Assembly (NCBI GenBank): GCA_017470345.1
Contig: JAFUEP010000025.1
Span: 62,001-126,000 of the forward strand
Length of the DNA stretch: 64,000 bases
Reading direction: 5' to 3'
Origin: Prevotella sp.
Lineage (GTDB): Bacteria; Bacteroidota; Bacteroidia; Bacteroidales; Bacteroidaceae
The notes below the pieces were generated by a model. It ran no database searches and was not told where the DNA came from. It worked only from the letters and a program-made list of their open reading frames with translations. The position numbers were made by a program, and so were the translations under genes. Below, piece after piece: positions 13,616 to 22,762 of the stretch. Each line of letters starts with the position of its first letter. The stretch's first letter is position 1.

Positions 13616-16000
13616 ATGAAACTCTCCGAACTGAAGACAGGCGAACAGGGCGTCATCGTCAAGGTGCACGGCCACGGCGGTTTTCGCAAACGCATCATTG
13701 AGATGGGGTTCATCCGGGGCAAGCGCGTCGAGGTGCTCCTCAACGCTCCCCTGCAGGACCCCGTCAAGTATCGTCTTATGGGCTATGAGGTCAGCCTGCG
13801 CCATGACGAGGCGGCCCTCATCGAGGTCGTCTCAGCCGACACGGCCATCGAGCAGACACCCTATGCCGGCAGCACCGACGTCGGCACCGCCGACCATCAG
13901 ACTGACTACCTGCAGCACGAGGCCCTCCGCGGCCACCGCACCATCAGCGTCGCCCTCATCGGCAACCCCAATTGCGGCAAGACGTCGCTCTTCAACTATG
14001 CCTCGGGCGCTCATGGCCACGTGGGCAACTACTCCGGCGTCACCGTCGACTCCAGTGAGGCCCATGCCAGCTACTTCGGCTACGACTTCGAGCTGGTCGA
14101 CCTGCCCGGCACTTATTCCCTTTCGTGCTATTCGCCCGAGGAGCTCTACGTGCGCCGCCACCTGGCCGAGCAGATGCCCGATGTCGTGATCAACGTCATC
14201 GACGCCTCCAACCTCGAGCGCAACCTCTACCTGACCACCCAGCTTGTCGACATGAACCTCCGCGTCGTCTGTGCCCTCAACATGTACGACGAGTTTGAAC
14301 GGCGTGGCGATCATGTTGATTTGCAGGTGTTGTCCACTCTCTTCGGCACCCCCATGGTGCCCACGTCGTTCCGTTCGGGCATGGGCGTCAAGGACCTCTT
14401 CCGTGCCGTCATCCAGGTCTATGAAGGCACAAGCCGCCACTACCGCCATCTCCACATCAACTATGGCCACGAGATTGAGGACGGCATCCTTCACATCCAG
14501 CGCTACCTCAAGGCCGACGAGCACATCCGGCAGCGCTATTCGACCCGCTATCTCGCCCTGAAGCTGCTTGAGCACGACAACGACGTGGAGCGCTATGTCA
14601 GCCAGCATCTGGCCGATGAGCAGCGTTCGGCCGACACCCGCCAGCTCTTCGCCGTCCGCGACCGCGCCGCCTCCCGCGTCCTTGAGGAGACCGCCACTGA
14701 CGCCGAGACGGCTATCATGGACGCCAAGTACGGCTTCATCAACGGTGCCCTGCAGGAGGCCGGCTATCAGACCGGGACAAAGGAGGACACCTATCGCATG
14801 ACGCATCGCATCGACGCCGTCCTCTCCAACCGCTACCTCGGGTTCCCTATCTTCTTCCTTATCCTATTTATCATGTTCCACACGACGTTCACCCTCGGAC
14901 AGTATCCCATGGACTGGATCGAGGCCGGCGTCGAATGGCTCGGTCAGTGGGTCGGCAACGCGCTGCCCGAAGGACCGCTGCGCTCGCTGCTCGTCGACGG
15001 AGCCATCGCGGGCGTCGGCGCCGTCATCGTCTTCCTGCCGCAGATTCTCATCCTCTATTTCTTCATCTCGCTGATGGAGGACTCGGGCTATATGTCTCGT
15101 GCCGCCTTCATCATGGACCGGCTGATGCATCGCATGGGCCTTCACGGCAAGTCGTTCATTCCCCTCATCATGGGCTTCGGCTGCAACGTCCCCGCCGTCA
15201 TGGCCACCCGGACCATCGAGAGCCGCCGCTCGCGACTCATCACGATGCTCGTCCTGCCCTTCATGTCGTGCTCGGCCCGGCTGCCCATCTACATTATGAT
15301 TATCGGCATGTTCTTCGCCGTGCGCTGGCAGTCGCTCGTCATGATCTCGCTCTACGCCGTCGGCATCCTCATGGCCGTCGTCATGAGCAAGCTCTTCTCG
15401 CGCTTCCTCGTCCGTGGCGAGGACACGCCGTTCGTCATGGAGCTGCCCCCTTACCGCTGGCCCACGGCAAAGGCGATATGCCGCCACACGTGGGAGAAGG
15501 GTCGTGAATATCTCAAGAAGATGGGCGGCATCATCCTCGTGGCCTCCGTCCTGGTCTGGGCCCTCGGCTATTTCCCTCACGACGACACACTCACGCCCGA
15601 AGCCCAGCAGGAGCAGTCCTACATCGGGCGCATGGGACGCGTCGTCGAGCCCGTCTTCCGTCCTCAGGGCTTCAACTGGAAGCTCGACGTCTCGCTCATT
15701 GCCGGCGTGGGCGCCAAGGAGATCGTCGCCTCCACCATCGGTGTGCTCTACAACGCGCCGACCGACGCCGACGACGCCGAGCCGTCCGAGGGCCTGGCCG
15801 CACAGATGACTGCTGACGGCATCACCCCCGTCGTGGCCTATGCCTATCTGCTCTTTGTGCTGCTCTATTTCCCCTGCATAGCCACGATCGTGGCCATCCG
15901 CAACGAGACGGGCTCCTGGCGCTGGGCGCTGTTCGCCGCTGCCTACACCACGGCTGTGGCATGGTGCGCTTCGGCCTTGTTCAAGTTGCTCTTTGGTTAG
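13616..16000 (+). CDS. feoB: Fused FeoA-FeoB ferrous iron transporter
   Basis: 794 aa. The N-terminal FeoA (SH3-like) domain, about 1-75 (MKLSELKTGEQGVIVKV; FRKRIIEMGFIRGKRVEVLL), is fused to FeoB. The G domain has G1 GNPNCGKTSLFN (about 116), G3 DLPGTYSL and a G4-like NMYDE. The membrane part begins near 405 and contains Gate-type segments, ending with KEIVASTIGVLY and LLFVLLYFPCIATI. It imports Fe2+ across the inner membrane. This fusion is common in Bacteroidetes. The G4 Asp is present, but the K of the classical NKxD is replaced (NMYD), as is usual in FeoB. It has its own promoter and a hairpin terminator at 16005-16041. Confidence 0.96.
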   Translation: MKLSELKTGEQGVIVKVHGHGGFRKRIIEMGFIRGKRVEVLLNAPLQDPVKYRLMGYEVSLRHDEAALIEVVSADTAIEQTPYAGSTDVGTADHQTDYLQHEALRGHRTISVALIGNPNCGKTSLFNYASGAHGHVGNYSGVTVDSSEAHASYFGYDFELVDLPGTYSLSCYSPEELYVRRHLAEQMPDVVINVIDASNLERNLYLTTQLVDMNLRVVCALNMYDEFERRGDHVDLQVLSTLFGTPMVPTSFRSGMGVKDLFRAVIQVYEGTSRHYRHLHINYGHEIEDGILHIQRYLKADEHIRQRYSTRYLALKLLEHDNDVERYVSQHLADEQRSADTRQLFAVRDRAASRVLEETATDAETAIMDAKYGFINGALQEAGYQTGTKEDTYRMTHRIDAVLSNRYLGFPIFFLILFIMFHTTFTLGQYPMDWIEAGVEWLGQWVGNALPEGPLRSLLVDGAIAGVGAVIVFLPQILILYFFISLMEDSGYMSRAAFIMDRLMHRMGLHGKSFIPLIMGFGCNVPAVMATRTIESRRSRLITMLVLPFMSCSARLPIYIMIIGMFFAVRWQSLVMISLYAVGILMAVVMSKLFSRFLVRGEDTPFVMELPPYRWPTAKAICRHTWEKGREYLKKMGGIILVASVLVWALGYFPHDDTLTPEAQQEQSYIGRMGRVVEPVFRPQGFNWKLDVSLIAGVGAKEIVASTIGVLYNAPTDADDAEPSEGLAAQMTADGITPVVAYAYLLFVLLYFPCIATIVAIRNETGSWRWALFAAAYTTAVAWCASALFKLLFG

Positions 16001-16004
16001 TCTG

Positions 16005-16041
16005 TAGAACCGCTTTCCCCGTCGCGAAGCGGTCCTTTTTA
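16005..16041 (+). terminator. feoAB terminator built from two 22-bp-phased repeats
   Basis: ACCGCTT (16009-16015) and AAGCGGT (16027-16033) pair, followed by CCTTTTT. The two half-sites are the inverted and direct forms of the AAGCGGTNCTT core; their 11-bp windows start at 16005 and 16027, exactly 22 bp apart. Confidence 0.75.
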
Positions 16042-16060
16042 AAATCCATAAAAATATGGA

Positions 16061-16091
16061 TTGTGGGAACGAACGAAAAGTCGTACCTTTG
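16061..16091 (+). promoter_or_regulatory. Promoter of the first TonB-dependent receptor
   Basis: TTG (16061-16063), 20-bp spacer, TACCTTTG (16084-16091). An ATG lies only 4 nt after the box (16096) and two more lie at 16120 and 16126. Confidence 0.75.
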
Positions 16092-16125
16092 CACCATGAA
16101 ATTTCTTATAAAGTATACAATGACA

Positions 16126-18480
16126 ATGAAACCATTCATCATCTTCTGCCTGACATGCGTGTCGGCAGTGGCTTCGGCCGAAACCGTAGAACTTGGAGAT
16201 ACGTCGCGCGTGGTCGACCTCGACGAGGTCGTCGTCGTGAAGGACCTGACCCCGCTGCGCCGTCAGCCCGTCAGCAGCACCATCATCGGGGCTGAGGACA
16301 TCCGGCAGCTCGGCCTGCGCGACCTGCGCGACGTGTCGCTCTACGTCCCCAACTTCGCCATGCCTAACTACGGTTCGCGCTACACCTCGTCGATGTACGT
16401 CCGTGGCATCGGCTCGCGCGTGAACAGCCCCGCCGTGGGCATCTATATGGACGGCATACCCGTGATCAACAAGTCGATGTTCAACACTCATGTCTACGGA
16501 GTGGAGCGCGTCGACGTGATGCGCGGCGCTCAGGGCACACTCTACGGTCAGAACACCGAGGGCGGACTCATCCGCATCAATACGCGCCAGCCCCTGCGCT
16601 ATCAGGGCACCGACGTGACCCTCTCGGGCGCTACGGGCCTGTGGCGCAACGCCGAGGTGGCCCATTACGCCAAGCTCAACGAGCGGTTCGGGCTCTCCGT
16701 GGCCGGCTTCTACAACGGCCAGCAGGGCTTCTTCGAGAACCAGACGACGGGCGACCATGCCGACGAGTCCAACGAGGCCGGCGGACGACTGCGGCTGCAG
16801 TGGCAGGCGACTGACCGCCTGATGGTCGATCTCATCGGCGACTACCAGTGGGTCCGCCAAAACGGATTCCCCTACGGGGAGATGGATGCCGAGGGCCACG
16901 CCCAGGACCCCGCCACCAATCGTCAGGGCACCTACAGCCGCCACATGCTCACCACGGGCCTGGGGCTCAACTATCGTGGCGATTGGGCCGACCTGAACTA
17001 CACGGCCTCATGGCAATACCTCAACGACGACATGATGATGGACATCGACTATCGTCCGCTCGACTATATGCACCTGGATCAGGCCCAGCTGCAGAACGCC
17101 CTCACGCAGGAGCTCTCGCTGAAGAGCCGCACCGAGGGACCCTGGCGATGGACGACCGGCGCCTTCTTCTCCTATCAGGCCCTGAAGACGACGGCCCCCG
17201 TCTACTTCGACAGTGAGATGAACAACTTCCTCTCGAAGACCATCGAGGACTATGCCTACTACGGCATGCTCAACTCGATGGCCGCACGCATGGGTATGGA
17301 TGCCGCCAAGGCTCTGATTGAGCGCATGGGCGGATGCCACATCCGTCTCGACATGGAGACCATCCCCGGACTGTTCCGCACTCCGCAGAACAACTACGGC
17401 CTGTTCCATGAATCCAACATCGACATCACACCGCGACTGACGGCCACCGTCGGACTGCGCTACGACCTCAGCCAGACCTCCATCGACTATGCCACCCGCG
17501 GAGCCATGCACCTCGACGAGAGCGTCATGGGCACCACCGTCAAGGCCAACGTCGTCTCCGACCTGGCCCATAAGGAGGACAACTCCTTCGCTCAGTGGCT
17601 GCCCAAGTTCGGACTGACCTATCGCATCGGCAACAGCGGCAGCAACGTCTATGCACTCGTCTCCAAGGGCTACCGTGCCGGCGGATTCAACATCCAGATG
17701 TTCAGCGACATCCTTCAGACCGAGCTGCAGGGCATCGCCCAGAGGGCACGCGGCGACATGGAGATTGCCCACGACGCCGGCGCCTATCGCAACATCCGCG
17801 AGACCATCTCGTATAAACCCGAGGAGTCGTGGAACTACGAGTTCGGCGCCCACCTCAACCTCTTCGGCTCGAAGGTGCAGGCCGACCTGACAGGCTACTA
17901 CATGCAGATCCGCAACCAGCAGCTCTCCGTCATGGCCGGCAACTACGGGTTCGGCCGCATGATGGTCAATGCCGGACGGAGCTACAGCTGCGGCGTCGAG
18001 GCCTCATTGCGCGGACGTGCACTCGACAACCACCTGAACTGGAGCCTCAACTATGGCTACACGCGGGCCGTCTTCAAGGAATACGTCGACAGCACCACCG
18101 TCGACGGACAGACTGTCGCCCTCGACTATAAGGACAAGCGCGTACCCTTCATCCCGGAGCACACCTTCGCCGCTACGGCCGACTATCGCATCGACTTCGG
18201 CTCCCTTCTCCGTTCGCTCACCCTGGGTGCCAACCTGACGGCACAGGGCAAGACCTACTGGGACGAGGCCAACACCTCAGAGCAGAAGCTCTACGCCGTA
18301 CTCGGGGCCCACGCCGATGCCGACTTCGGACACCTCGTGGTCAGCCTCTGGGGCCGCAACCTCACCGACACGAACTACAACACCTTCGCCACGCCCAGCT
18401 CTATGGCCGGAACGCTCAACTATTATGCCCATCGGGGCAATCCCCTGCAGGTGGGCGTCGATGTCCGTTTGCACTTCTGA
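16126..18480 (+). CDS. TonB-dependent outer-membrane receptor
   Basis: 784 aa. The signal peptide MKPFIIFCLTCVSAVASA is followed by a plug domain (about 25-150: VVVVKDLTPLRRQPVSSTIIG, a TonB-box-like start; VYGVERVDVMRGAQGTLYGQNTEGGLIRINTRQP) and a 22-strand-type barrel that ends in the expected aromatic residue (VGVDVRLHF). It has no N-terminal carboxypeptidase-like (SusC) domain and no SusD partner, so it resembles small-ligand receptors (siderophore or cofactor) rather than SusC. The gene follows feoAB but has its own promoter; an iron-related ligand is only a guess. Start 16126 is chosen for leader spacing; 16096 and 16120 are alternatives. Confidence 0.9.
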   Translation: MKPFIIFCLTCVSAVASAETVELGDTSRVVDLDEVVVVKDLTPLRRQPVSSTIIGAEDIRQLGLRDLRDVSLYVPNFAMPNYGSRYTSSMYVRGIGSRVNSPAVGIYMDGIPVINKSMFNTHVYGVERVDVMRGAQGTLYGQNTEGGLIRINTRQPLRYQGTDVTLSGATGLWRNAEVAHYAKLNERFGLSVAGFYNGQQGFFENQTTGDHADESNEAGGRLRLQWQATDRLMVDLIGDYQWVRQNGFPYGEMDAEGHAQDPATNRQGTYSRHMLTTGLGLNYRGDWADLNYTASWQYLNDDMMMDIDYRPLDYMHLDQAQLQNALTQELSLKSRTEGPWRWTTGAFFSYQALKTTAPVYFDSEMNNFLSKTIEDYAYYGMLNSMAARMGMDAAKALIERMGGCHIRLDMETIPGLFRTPQNNYGLFHESNIDITPRLTATVGLRYDLSQTSIDYATRGAMHLDESVMGTTVKANVVSDLAHKEDNSFAQWLPKFGLTYRIGNSGSNVYALVSKGYRAGGFNIQMFSDILQTELQGIAQRARGDMEIAHDAGAYRNIRETISYKPEESWNYEFGAHLNLFGSKVQADLTGYYMQIRNQQLSVMAGNYGFGRMMVNAGRSYSCGVEASLRGRALDNHLNWSLNYGYTRAVFKEYVDSTTVDGQTVALDYKDKRVPFIPEHTFAATADYRIDFGSLLRSLTLGANLTAQGKTYWDEANTSEQKLYAVLGAHADADFGHLVVSLWGRNLTDTNYNTFATPSSMAGTLNYYAHRGNPLQVGVDVRLHF

Positions 18481-18503
18481 TGATGCTTTTTTCGGTCTTT
18501 TTC

Positions 18504-18534
18504 TTGCGTATATCGGCAGAATTGCTTATATTTG
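18504..18534 (+). promoter_or_regulatory. Promoter of the Ala/Lys-rich coiled-coil gene
   Basis: TTG (18504-18506), 20-bp spacer, TATATTTG (18527-18534), 41 nt upstream of the ATG at 18576. Excellent fit to the phylum consensus. Confidence 0.75.
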
Positions 18535-18575
18535 CAGGCAGAAACGTATTTATTTAACTAAAAGAACGAAAAGCA

Positions 18576-18962
18576 ATGAAGAAACTGATGATGATTGCCA
18601 TGATGACCATGGCATGCATGGGCCTTCAGGCCCAGAACACGGTGACCGTGCAGGATGCTACCAACATGACCGCCAAGGAACTGAAGGCCGCTGCCAAGGA
18701 GCAGGCCAAGAAGGAGGCAGCCGTGAAGGATTACGAGAAGGCTAAGGTCGCCATCACTAAGGCCGAGAAGGCTCAGGCCAATGCCGAGAAGGCCGCCCAG
18801 AAGGCTGCCCAGAAGGTGGAGGCTGCTCAGAAGGCTGCCGATAAGGCTGCGAGCAAGGCTCAGGACGCCGTCAAGGAGGTGGAGAAGGCCCGCGACAAGG
18901 CCAAGGCTGCTAAGGAGAAGGCCGAGAAGCTGCTCGGCACGCCGCTGGCGGAGGAAAAGTGA
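18576..18962 (+). CDS. Exported Ala/Lys-rich coiled-coil protein
   Basis: 128 aa. The signal peptide MKKLMMIAMMTMACMGLQAQ precedes a nearly uninterrupted charged helix (about 35-120) made of AEKA, QKAA and KAAD repeats, like TolA domain II or histone H1-like tails. It probably forms a periplasmic coiled coil; no catalytic motif is visible. Because of the A/K bias, database matches would be low-complexity artefacts, and I assign no function. The gene stands alone, with its own promoter and a 37-bp hairpin terminator. Confidence 0.75.
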   Translation: MKKLMMIAMMTMACMGLQAQNTVTVQDATNMTAKELKAAAKEQAKKEAAVKDYEKAKVAITKAEKAQANAEKAAQKAAQKVEAAQKAADKAASKAQDAVKEVEKARDKAKAAKEKAEKLLGTPLAEEK

Positions 18963-18970
18963 GTTTAAGG

Positions 18971-19064
18971 AAAAAGGAAAAGTGAAAAGTGAAAAATTTG
19001 CTACCGCGCTGAAATATCATTCATGCAGCGGTAGCAAATTTTTCACTTTTCACTTTTCCTTTTT
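18971..19064. terminator. Perfect 37-bp hairpin, bidirectional terminator
   Basis: Positions 18971-19007 and 19028-19064 are exact reverse complements over 37 bp with a 20-nt loop. The outer part is a GAAAAGT heptamer array and the inner part is GCTACCGC/GCGGTAGC. It sits between the convergent coiled-coil gene and pgk, giving A-run/U-run ends in both directions. Confidence 0.85.
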
Positions 19065-19073
19065 ACTTTAGGT

Positions 19074-20342
19074 TCATCCCTTGATGGCTGCCACGCCGGG
19101 GAGCACCTTGCCCTCGATGGCCTCAAGCAGAGCGCCGCCGCCCGTCGAGATGTAGCTCACCTGGTCGGCCAGGCCGAACTTGTTGACGCAGGCCACCGAG
19201 TCGCCGCCGCCGATGAGCGAGAAGGCGCCCTCCTTCGTAGCCTTGGCAATGGCCTCGCCGATAGCGCGGCTGCCAGCGGTGAAGTCGTCGCACTCGAACA
19301 CGCCGGCAGGACCGTTCCACAGGATGGTCTTGGCGCCCTCGATAGCCTTCTGGAAAGCCTTCTGGCTCTCAGGACCGGCATCGACGCCCTCGAAGCCCTC
19401 GGGCACCTTCGTGGCGGGGCAGGTGATGATCTCAGAGCCGGGCTTCACGGTCATCGTGCCGAAGTCGAGGCCGTTCGTAGCGGTGCAGTCCGTGCCGAGC
19501 ACGAGCTCCACGCCGTTCTTCTTGGCCAGCTCCTCGACGCCCAGTGCCACGTCGAGCTTGTCGAGCTCCACGATCGAGTTGCCGATCTCGCCGTCGTGAG
19601 CCTTGGCGAAGGTGTAGGTCATGCCGCCGCAGAGGATCAGACGGTCGACCTTGCCCAGCAGGTTCTCGATGATGCCGATCTTCGAGCTGACCTTCGAGCC
19701 GCCCATGATGGCGACGAAGGGGCGCTTGATGTTCGACAGCACGTTGTCGACGGCCTGCACCTCTTTCTCCATCAGCAGACCCAGCATCTTCTTGTCCTGG
19801 TCGAAGTAGTCGGCGATGACGGCCGTCGAGGCATGCTTGCGGTGAGCCGTGCCGAAGGCGTCCATCACGTAGACGTCGGCATACGAGGCCAGCGTCTTGG
19901 CGAACTCCTTCTGGCGGGCCTTCATCTCCTTCTTGGCGTCCTCGTAGGCGGGGTCGGTCTTCTCGATGCCGACGGGCTTGCCCTCCTCCTCGGGATAGTA
20001 GCGCAGGTTCTCAAGCAGCAGGGCCTCGCCCATCTTCAGGGCTGCAGCGGCCTCCTGAGCCTTTGCGCAGTCGGGAGCGAAGCTGACGGGCACGCCGAGA
20101 GCCTTCTCCACGGCCTCGCGGATCTGTCCGAGCGACAGCTTGGGGTTCACCTTGCCTTTGGGCTTGCCCATGTGGCTCATGATGATCACGGCGCCGCCGT
20201 CGCTGAGGATCTTCTTCAGCGTGGGCAGTGCACCGCGGATGCGGGTGTCGTCCGTGATCTTACCATTCTCGTCGAGGGGCACGTTGAAGTCAACGCGCAC
20301 GATTGCCTTCTTGCCGGCAAAGTTCATTTCGTTGATTGTCAT
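19074..20342 (-). CDS. pgk: Phosphoglycerate kinase
   Basis: 422 aa, cytosolic glycolytic enzyme making ATP from 1,3-bisphosphoglycerate. Motifs: [21 protein letters not shown] at the N-terminus (substrate loop), [50 protein letters not shown] and the C-terminal nucleotide loop [16 protein letters not shown] plus [19 protein letters not shown]. The length is typical (the stretch [21 protein letters not shown] is the Bacteroidetes insertion). It is single, with its own promoter. Confidence 0.97.
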   Translation of the reverse strand: MTINEMNFAGKKAIVRVDFNVPLDENGKITDDTRIRGALPTLKKILSDGGAVIIMSHMGKPKGKVNPKLSLGQIREAVEKALGVPVSFAPDCAKAQEAAAALKMGEALLLENLRYYPEEEGKPVGIEKTDPAYEDAKKEMKARQKEFAKTLASYADVYVMDAFGTAHRKHASTAVIADYFDQDKKMLGLLMEKEVQAVDNVLSNIKRPFVAIMGGSKVSSKIGIIENLLGKVDRLILCGGMTYTFAKAHDGEIGNSIVELDKLDVALGVEELAKKNGVELVLGTDCTATNGLDFGTMTVKPGSEIITCPATKVPEGFEGVDAGPESQKAFQKAIEGAKTILWNGPAGVFECDDFTAGSRAIGEAIAKATKEGAFSLIGGGDSVACVNKFGLADQVSYISTGGGALLEAIEGKVLPGVAAIKG

Positions 20343-20374
20343 AATCTGATTTACCTTATTGTTTATTAAATTAA

Positions 20375-20418
20375 AAAATGTAGTATCTCTGCTATCGCAT
20401 GCAAAGTTACTACATTTT
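20375..20418 (-). promoter_or_regulatory. pgk promoter with flanking inverted repeat
   Basis: TAACTTTG on the minus strand (20402-20409) lies 60 nt upstream of the pgk start. AAAATGTAGTA (20375-20385) and TACTACATTTT (20408-20418) are 11-bp inverted arms around the transcription start region and could be an operator or a 5'-leader hairpin. Confidence 0.55.
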
Positions 20419-20481
20419 CTTGGTTTTCCGACAAACGTCGGCTATTATTTAAAACTTTTTAGAACGGAAGCATCCAGTAAA

Positions 20482-20570
20482 CTTACGACACGACGTGACG
20501 GCATGCCGTCACGTCGTGGTTTCATGCCGTCACGTCGTGCCGTCATGGCGTCACGGCGTGACGAGAGTTT
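20482..20570. repeat. 89-bp dispersed repeat, copy 1
   Basis: Contains the 20-bp perfect palindrome CGTGACGGCATGCCGTCACG and further CATGCCGTCACG-type units spaced about 21-22 bp. It is about 94% identical (5 mismatches in 89 bp by eye) to the reverse complement of 52918-53006. It abuts the stop of the TonB receptor at 20582. Confidence 0.85.
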
Positions 20571-20581
20571 CAGGGAACCGT

Positions 20582-22726
20582 TCAGAACGGAAGACGCAGT
20601 CGGCCGCCGACGACGAACCAGGCGCCGGGCTGCGGCACGTTGCCGTAGTCGACGTAGGAGCGGTTGTCGAGCACGTTGTTCACCTCGGCATAGAGCGCGT
20701 AGCTGGGCCGGGCCCACTCGAGGCGCGCGTCGACGAGGGCGAAGGGCCGGTAGTCGAGGACGTCGCCGCCGAACGTGGTGTACTGGCCCGTGCGGTCCTG
20801 CCAGCGGAGGTTCAGTCCCAGCGACAGGGCCCGCCAGAGCGATGTGCTGAGGCGTGCCACGAGTTTATGGCGCAGATACTCAAGGGCATACTGCGAGACG
20901 AGTCCCTCCTCGAGGTCCTTGTCCTGCGTGATGTAGCTGTAGGACAGGTCGAGCGTCGTGTGGCGTGTGGGGAGTGCGAGGAGCTGCTTCAGGTCGAGCC
21001 CCATGGCGGCCTCCACGCCCGTGGCGTTGATGCGTGTGTGGTTGACGCTCTGCCACTTGGCCTCGTCGCCCAGGCGGGTGTCCATGATCCAGTCGATCAT
21101 GTTCCGTCCGTGGTGATGCCATAGCGTCAGCTTCGCCTGCAGGGTGGGGGAGACGTAGCGTGCGCCGGCCTCGAGGGCGTGCATCTCCTCTGGCTTCAGG
21201 TGAGGGTCGGCAGCGTAGCCCTGCAGCTTGTAATACATCTCGGTGAACGACGGCAGTCGCATCGACGAGTTATAGCCTGCGAAGAGCTTCCAGCTGTCGC
21301 CGAGGCGATAGCTCAGGTCGATGCCGGGATAGACGTGCCATCCGGCGGCGCTTTGCGAGCTCTTCATGGCGACGAAGCCCGCCGAGACGGTCAGCCGGCG
21401 GAGCAGGAGGTTGTGCTCCAGGTGGGCCGACGTGTTGGTGCGGTTGAGTCCCAGGGTGTAGTCGCGGTCGGTGCCGCTGATGTGCTGTGGCGCGAAGAGC
21501 GGTTCGCCGAGGTTGCCGCTGACGAGGTCCTCGTTGCGTATCTCGGCGCCGAAGGCGGTGCGGCCAGCAGCCCAGTCGAAGTAGCTGTTGAGGTTGACGC
21601 CGTAGACGTTACACCTATTATAATTAAACTTCATCACGTCGGGCTTGTCGCGGTAGCCCTCATAGCGGTCGCGGCTTTGGTTCCAGTAGATGGCGGGACG
21701 GAAGTGGATGGCTCCGCGCTTCGTCTCGGCCTGCAGGGCCGTGAAGAACTTCGTCGTGTGCTCATACTGTTCGTCGGCCTGCCAGCGGGGCGTGGCGTAG
21801 AACGTGCCGGAGCCCCAGCCCTTGTCGGCCAGGCCGGCATGCCACGAGAGACGGACGTTGTCGTCGTCGTAGCTGCCCTGATAGAAGGCCTTCGAGCCTG
21901 AATAGTCGGTGTTCAGGCGGCCCGCCTTCGAGCGGCTGAAGCCGTCGCTGCGCTGATAGGAGGCGCTGAGGCCGCCACCAAAGAAGCCTCCCCCAGCCCC
22001 TCCGAAGGAGGGGAGCTTGGTTGCAAAGCCTATCTTCGCATATCCGAACGACCCTACCTCACTAAATATCTCCCCTCCCTTGGGGAGGGGTCGGGGGTGG
22101 GCTTCCCCTCCCTTGGGGAGGGGCTGGGGGTGGGCCCCTGTGTTCGTCACAATATTGATGGCACCCACGAGCGACGACGTGCCATAGGCGCGTCCGGCCG
22201 GCCCCTCGAGCACCTCGATGCGTACGATGTCGCTGAGCTGGCAGGGCAGGTCCATCACGTTGTGGCCCGTCTGTGCATCACAGATGTTGATACCGTTGAG
22301 CAGGAGGGTGATTTGCTCCTGTGTGCCGCCCCGGATGGAGATGTCGGTCTGGGAGCCAAGCGCTCCCCGCTGGCGCACATCGACGCCCACGGCATACTTC
22401 AGCAAATCGTTGACACTTTGTACTGGCGCCGCCTGAATGTCCTCGCGGCTCAGTACAGTTACCATTCTCGCAGCCTGACTCTGGGTCAGGGGTGCGCGGG
22501 AGCCAGTGACGCCGACGTCGCCCAGCCATACCTCCTTGACAGCCTGGGCCGAGTCGGCACGCCACACTTCGTCGCTGATGGAGGCCGCCTTCGTAGCCGA
22601 AAGCGTAGCCACGCTCAGGACCGAGATGACCACCTCGCGTCCCAGACAAGCAAAGAGCGACCATCCCTTCCGCTTAAACTGACGGAAGACGATGACCTCG
22701 CGCTTGTTGAAAATTGGTTTGTACAT
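20582..22726 (-). CDS. TonB-dependent receptor, BtuB-like size, with in-frame repeat insertion
   Basis: 714 aa. The N-terminus MYKPIFNKREVIVFRQFKRKGWSLFACLGREVVISVLS is an extended leader typical of certain Bacteroidales receptors. The plug follows (VGVTGSRAPLTQSQAARMVTVLSREDIQAAPVQSVNDLLKY; IEVLEGPAGRAYGTSSLVGAINIVT). The barrel ends GGRLRLPF. Size and plug resemble BtuB-type cobalamin or small-ligand receptors, but the 5' leader is only about 30 nt, too short for a cobalamin riboswitch. Residues about 198-220 (AHPQPLPKGGEAHPRPLPKGGE) and about 236-247 are encoded by GC-rich repeats and look inserted at the plug-barrel junction. Confidence 0.88.
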   Translation of the reverse strand: MYKPIFNKREVIVFRQFKRKGWSLFACLGREVVISVLSVATLSATKAASISDEVWRADSAQAVKEVWLGDVGVTGSRAPLTQSQAARMVTVLSREDIQAAPVQSVNDLLKYAVGVDVRQRGALGSQTDISIRGGTQEQITLLLNGINICDAQTGHNVMDLPCQLSDIVRIEVLEGPAGRAYGTSSLVGAINIVTNTGAHPQPLPKGGEAHPRPLPKGGEIFSEVGSFGYAKIGFATKLPSFGGAGGGFFGGGLSASYQRSDGFSRSKAGRLNTDYSGSKAFYQGSYDDDNVRLSWHAGLADKGWGSGTFYATPRWQADEQYEHTTKFFTALQAETKRGAIHFRPAIYWNQSRDRYEGYRDKPDVMKFNYNRCNVYGVNLNSYFDWAAGRTAFGAEIRNEDLVSGNLGEPLFAPQHISGTDRDYTLGLNRTNTSAHLEHNLLLRRLTVSAGFVAMKSSQSAAGWHVYPGIDLSYRLGDSWKLFAGYNSSMRLPSFTEMYYKLQGYAADPHLKPEEMHALEAGARYVSPTLQAKLTLWHHHGRNMIDWIMDTRLGDEAKWQSVNHTRINATGVEAAMGLDLKQLLALPTRHTTLDLSYSYITQDKDLEEGLVSQYALEYLRHKLVARLSTSLWRALSLGLNLRWQDRTGQYTTFGGDVLDYRPFALVDARLEWARPSYALYAEVNNVLDNRSYVDYGNVPQPGAWFVVGGRLRLPF
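21987..22134. repeat. Intragenic GC-rich repeats in the TonB receptor (two direct, one inverted)
   Basis: Units at 22070-22101 and 22102-22134 are tandem copies of CTCCCTTGGGGAGGGG plus a T/C-CGGGGGTGGG tail; 21987-22020 is an inverted, more degenerate copy (CAGCCCCTCCGAAGGAGGGG). In the receptor frame they read AHPQPLPKGGE, AHPRPLPKGGE and LPSFGGAGGGFFGGG. Confidence 0.8.
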
Positions 22727-22762
22727 AATGTTAATAAAGATGTGTTTTACAAAAAAACGGTG

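Noticed and set aside
20445-20850. Frames encoding SRRDGMPSRRGFMPSRR-like repeats
   Set aside because: They are translations of the 89-bp palindromic repeat, readable in both directions, and overlap the TonB receptor end; the same peptide arises at 52692-52985.
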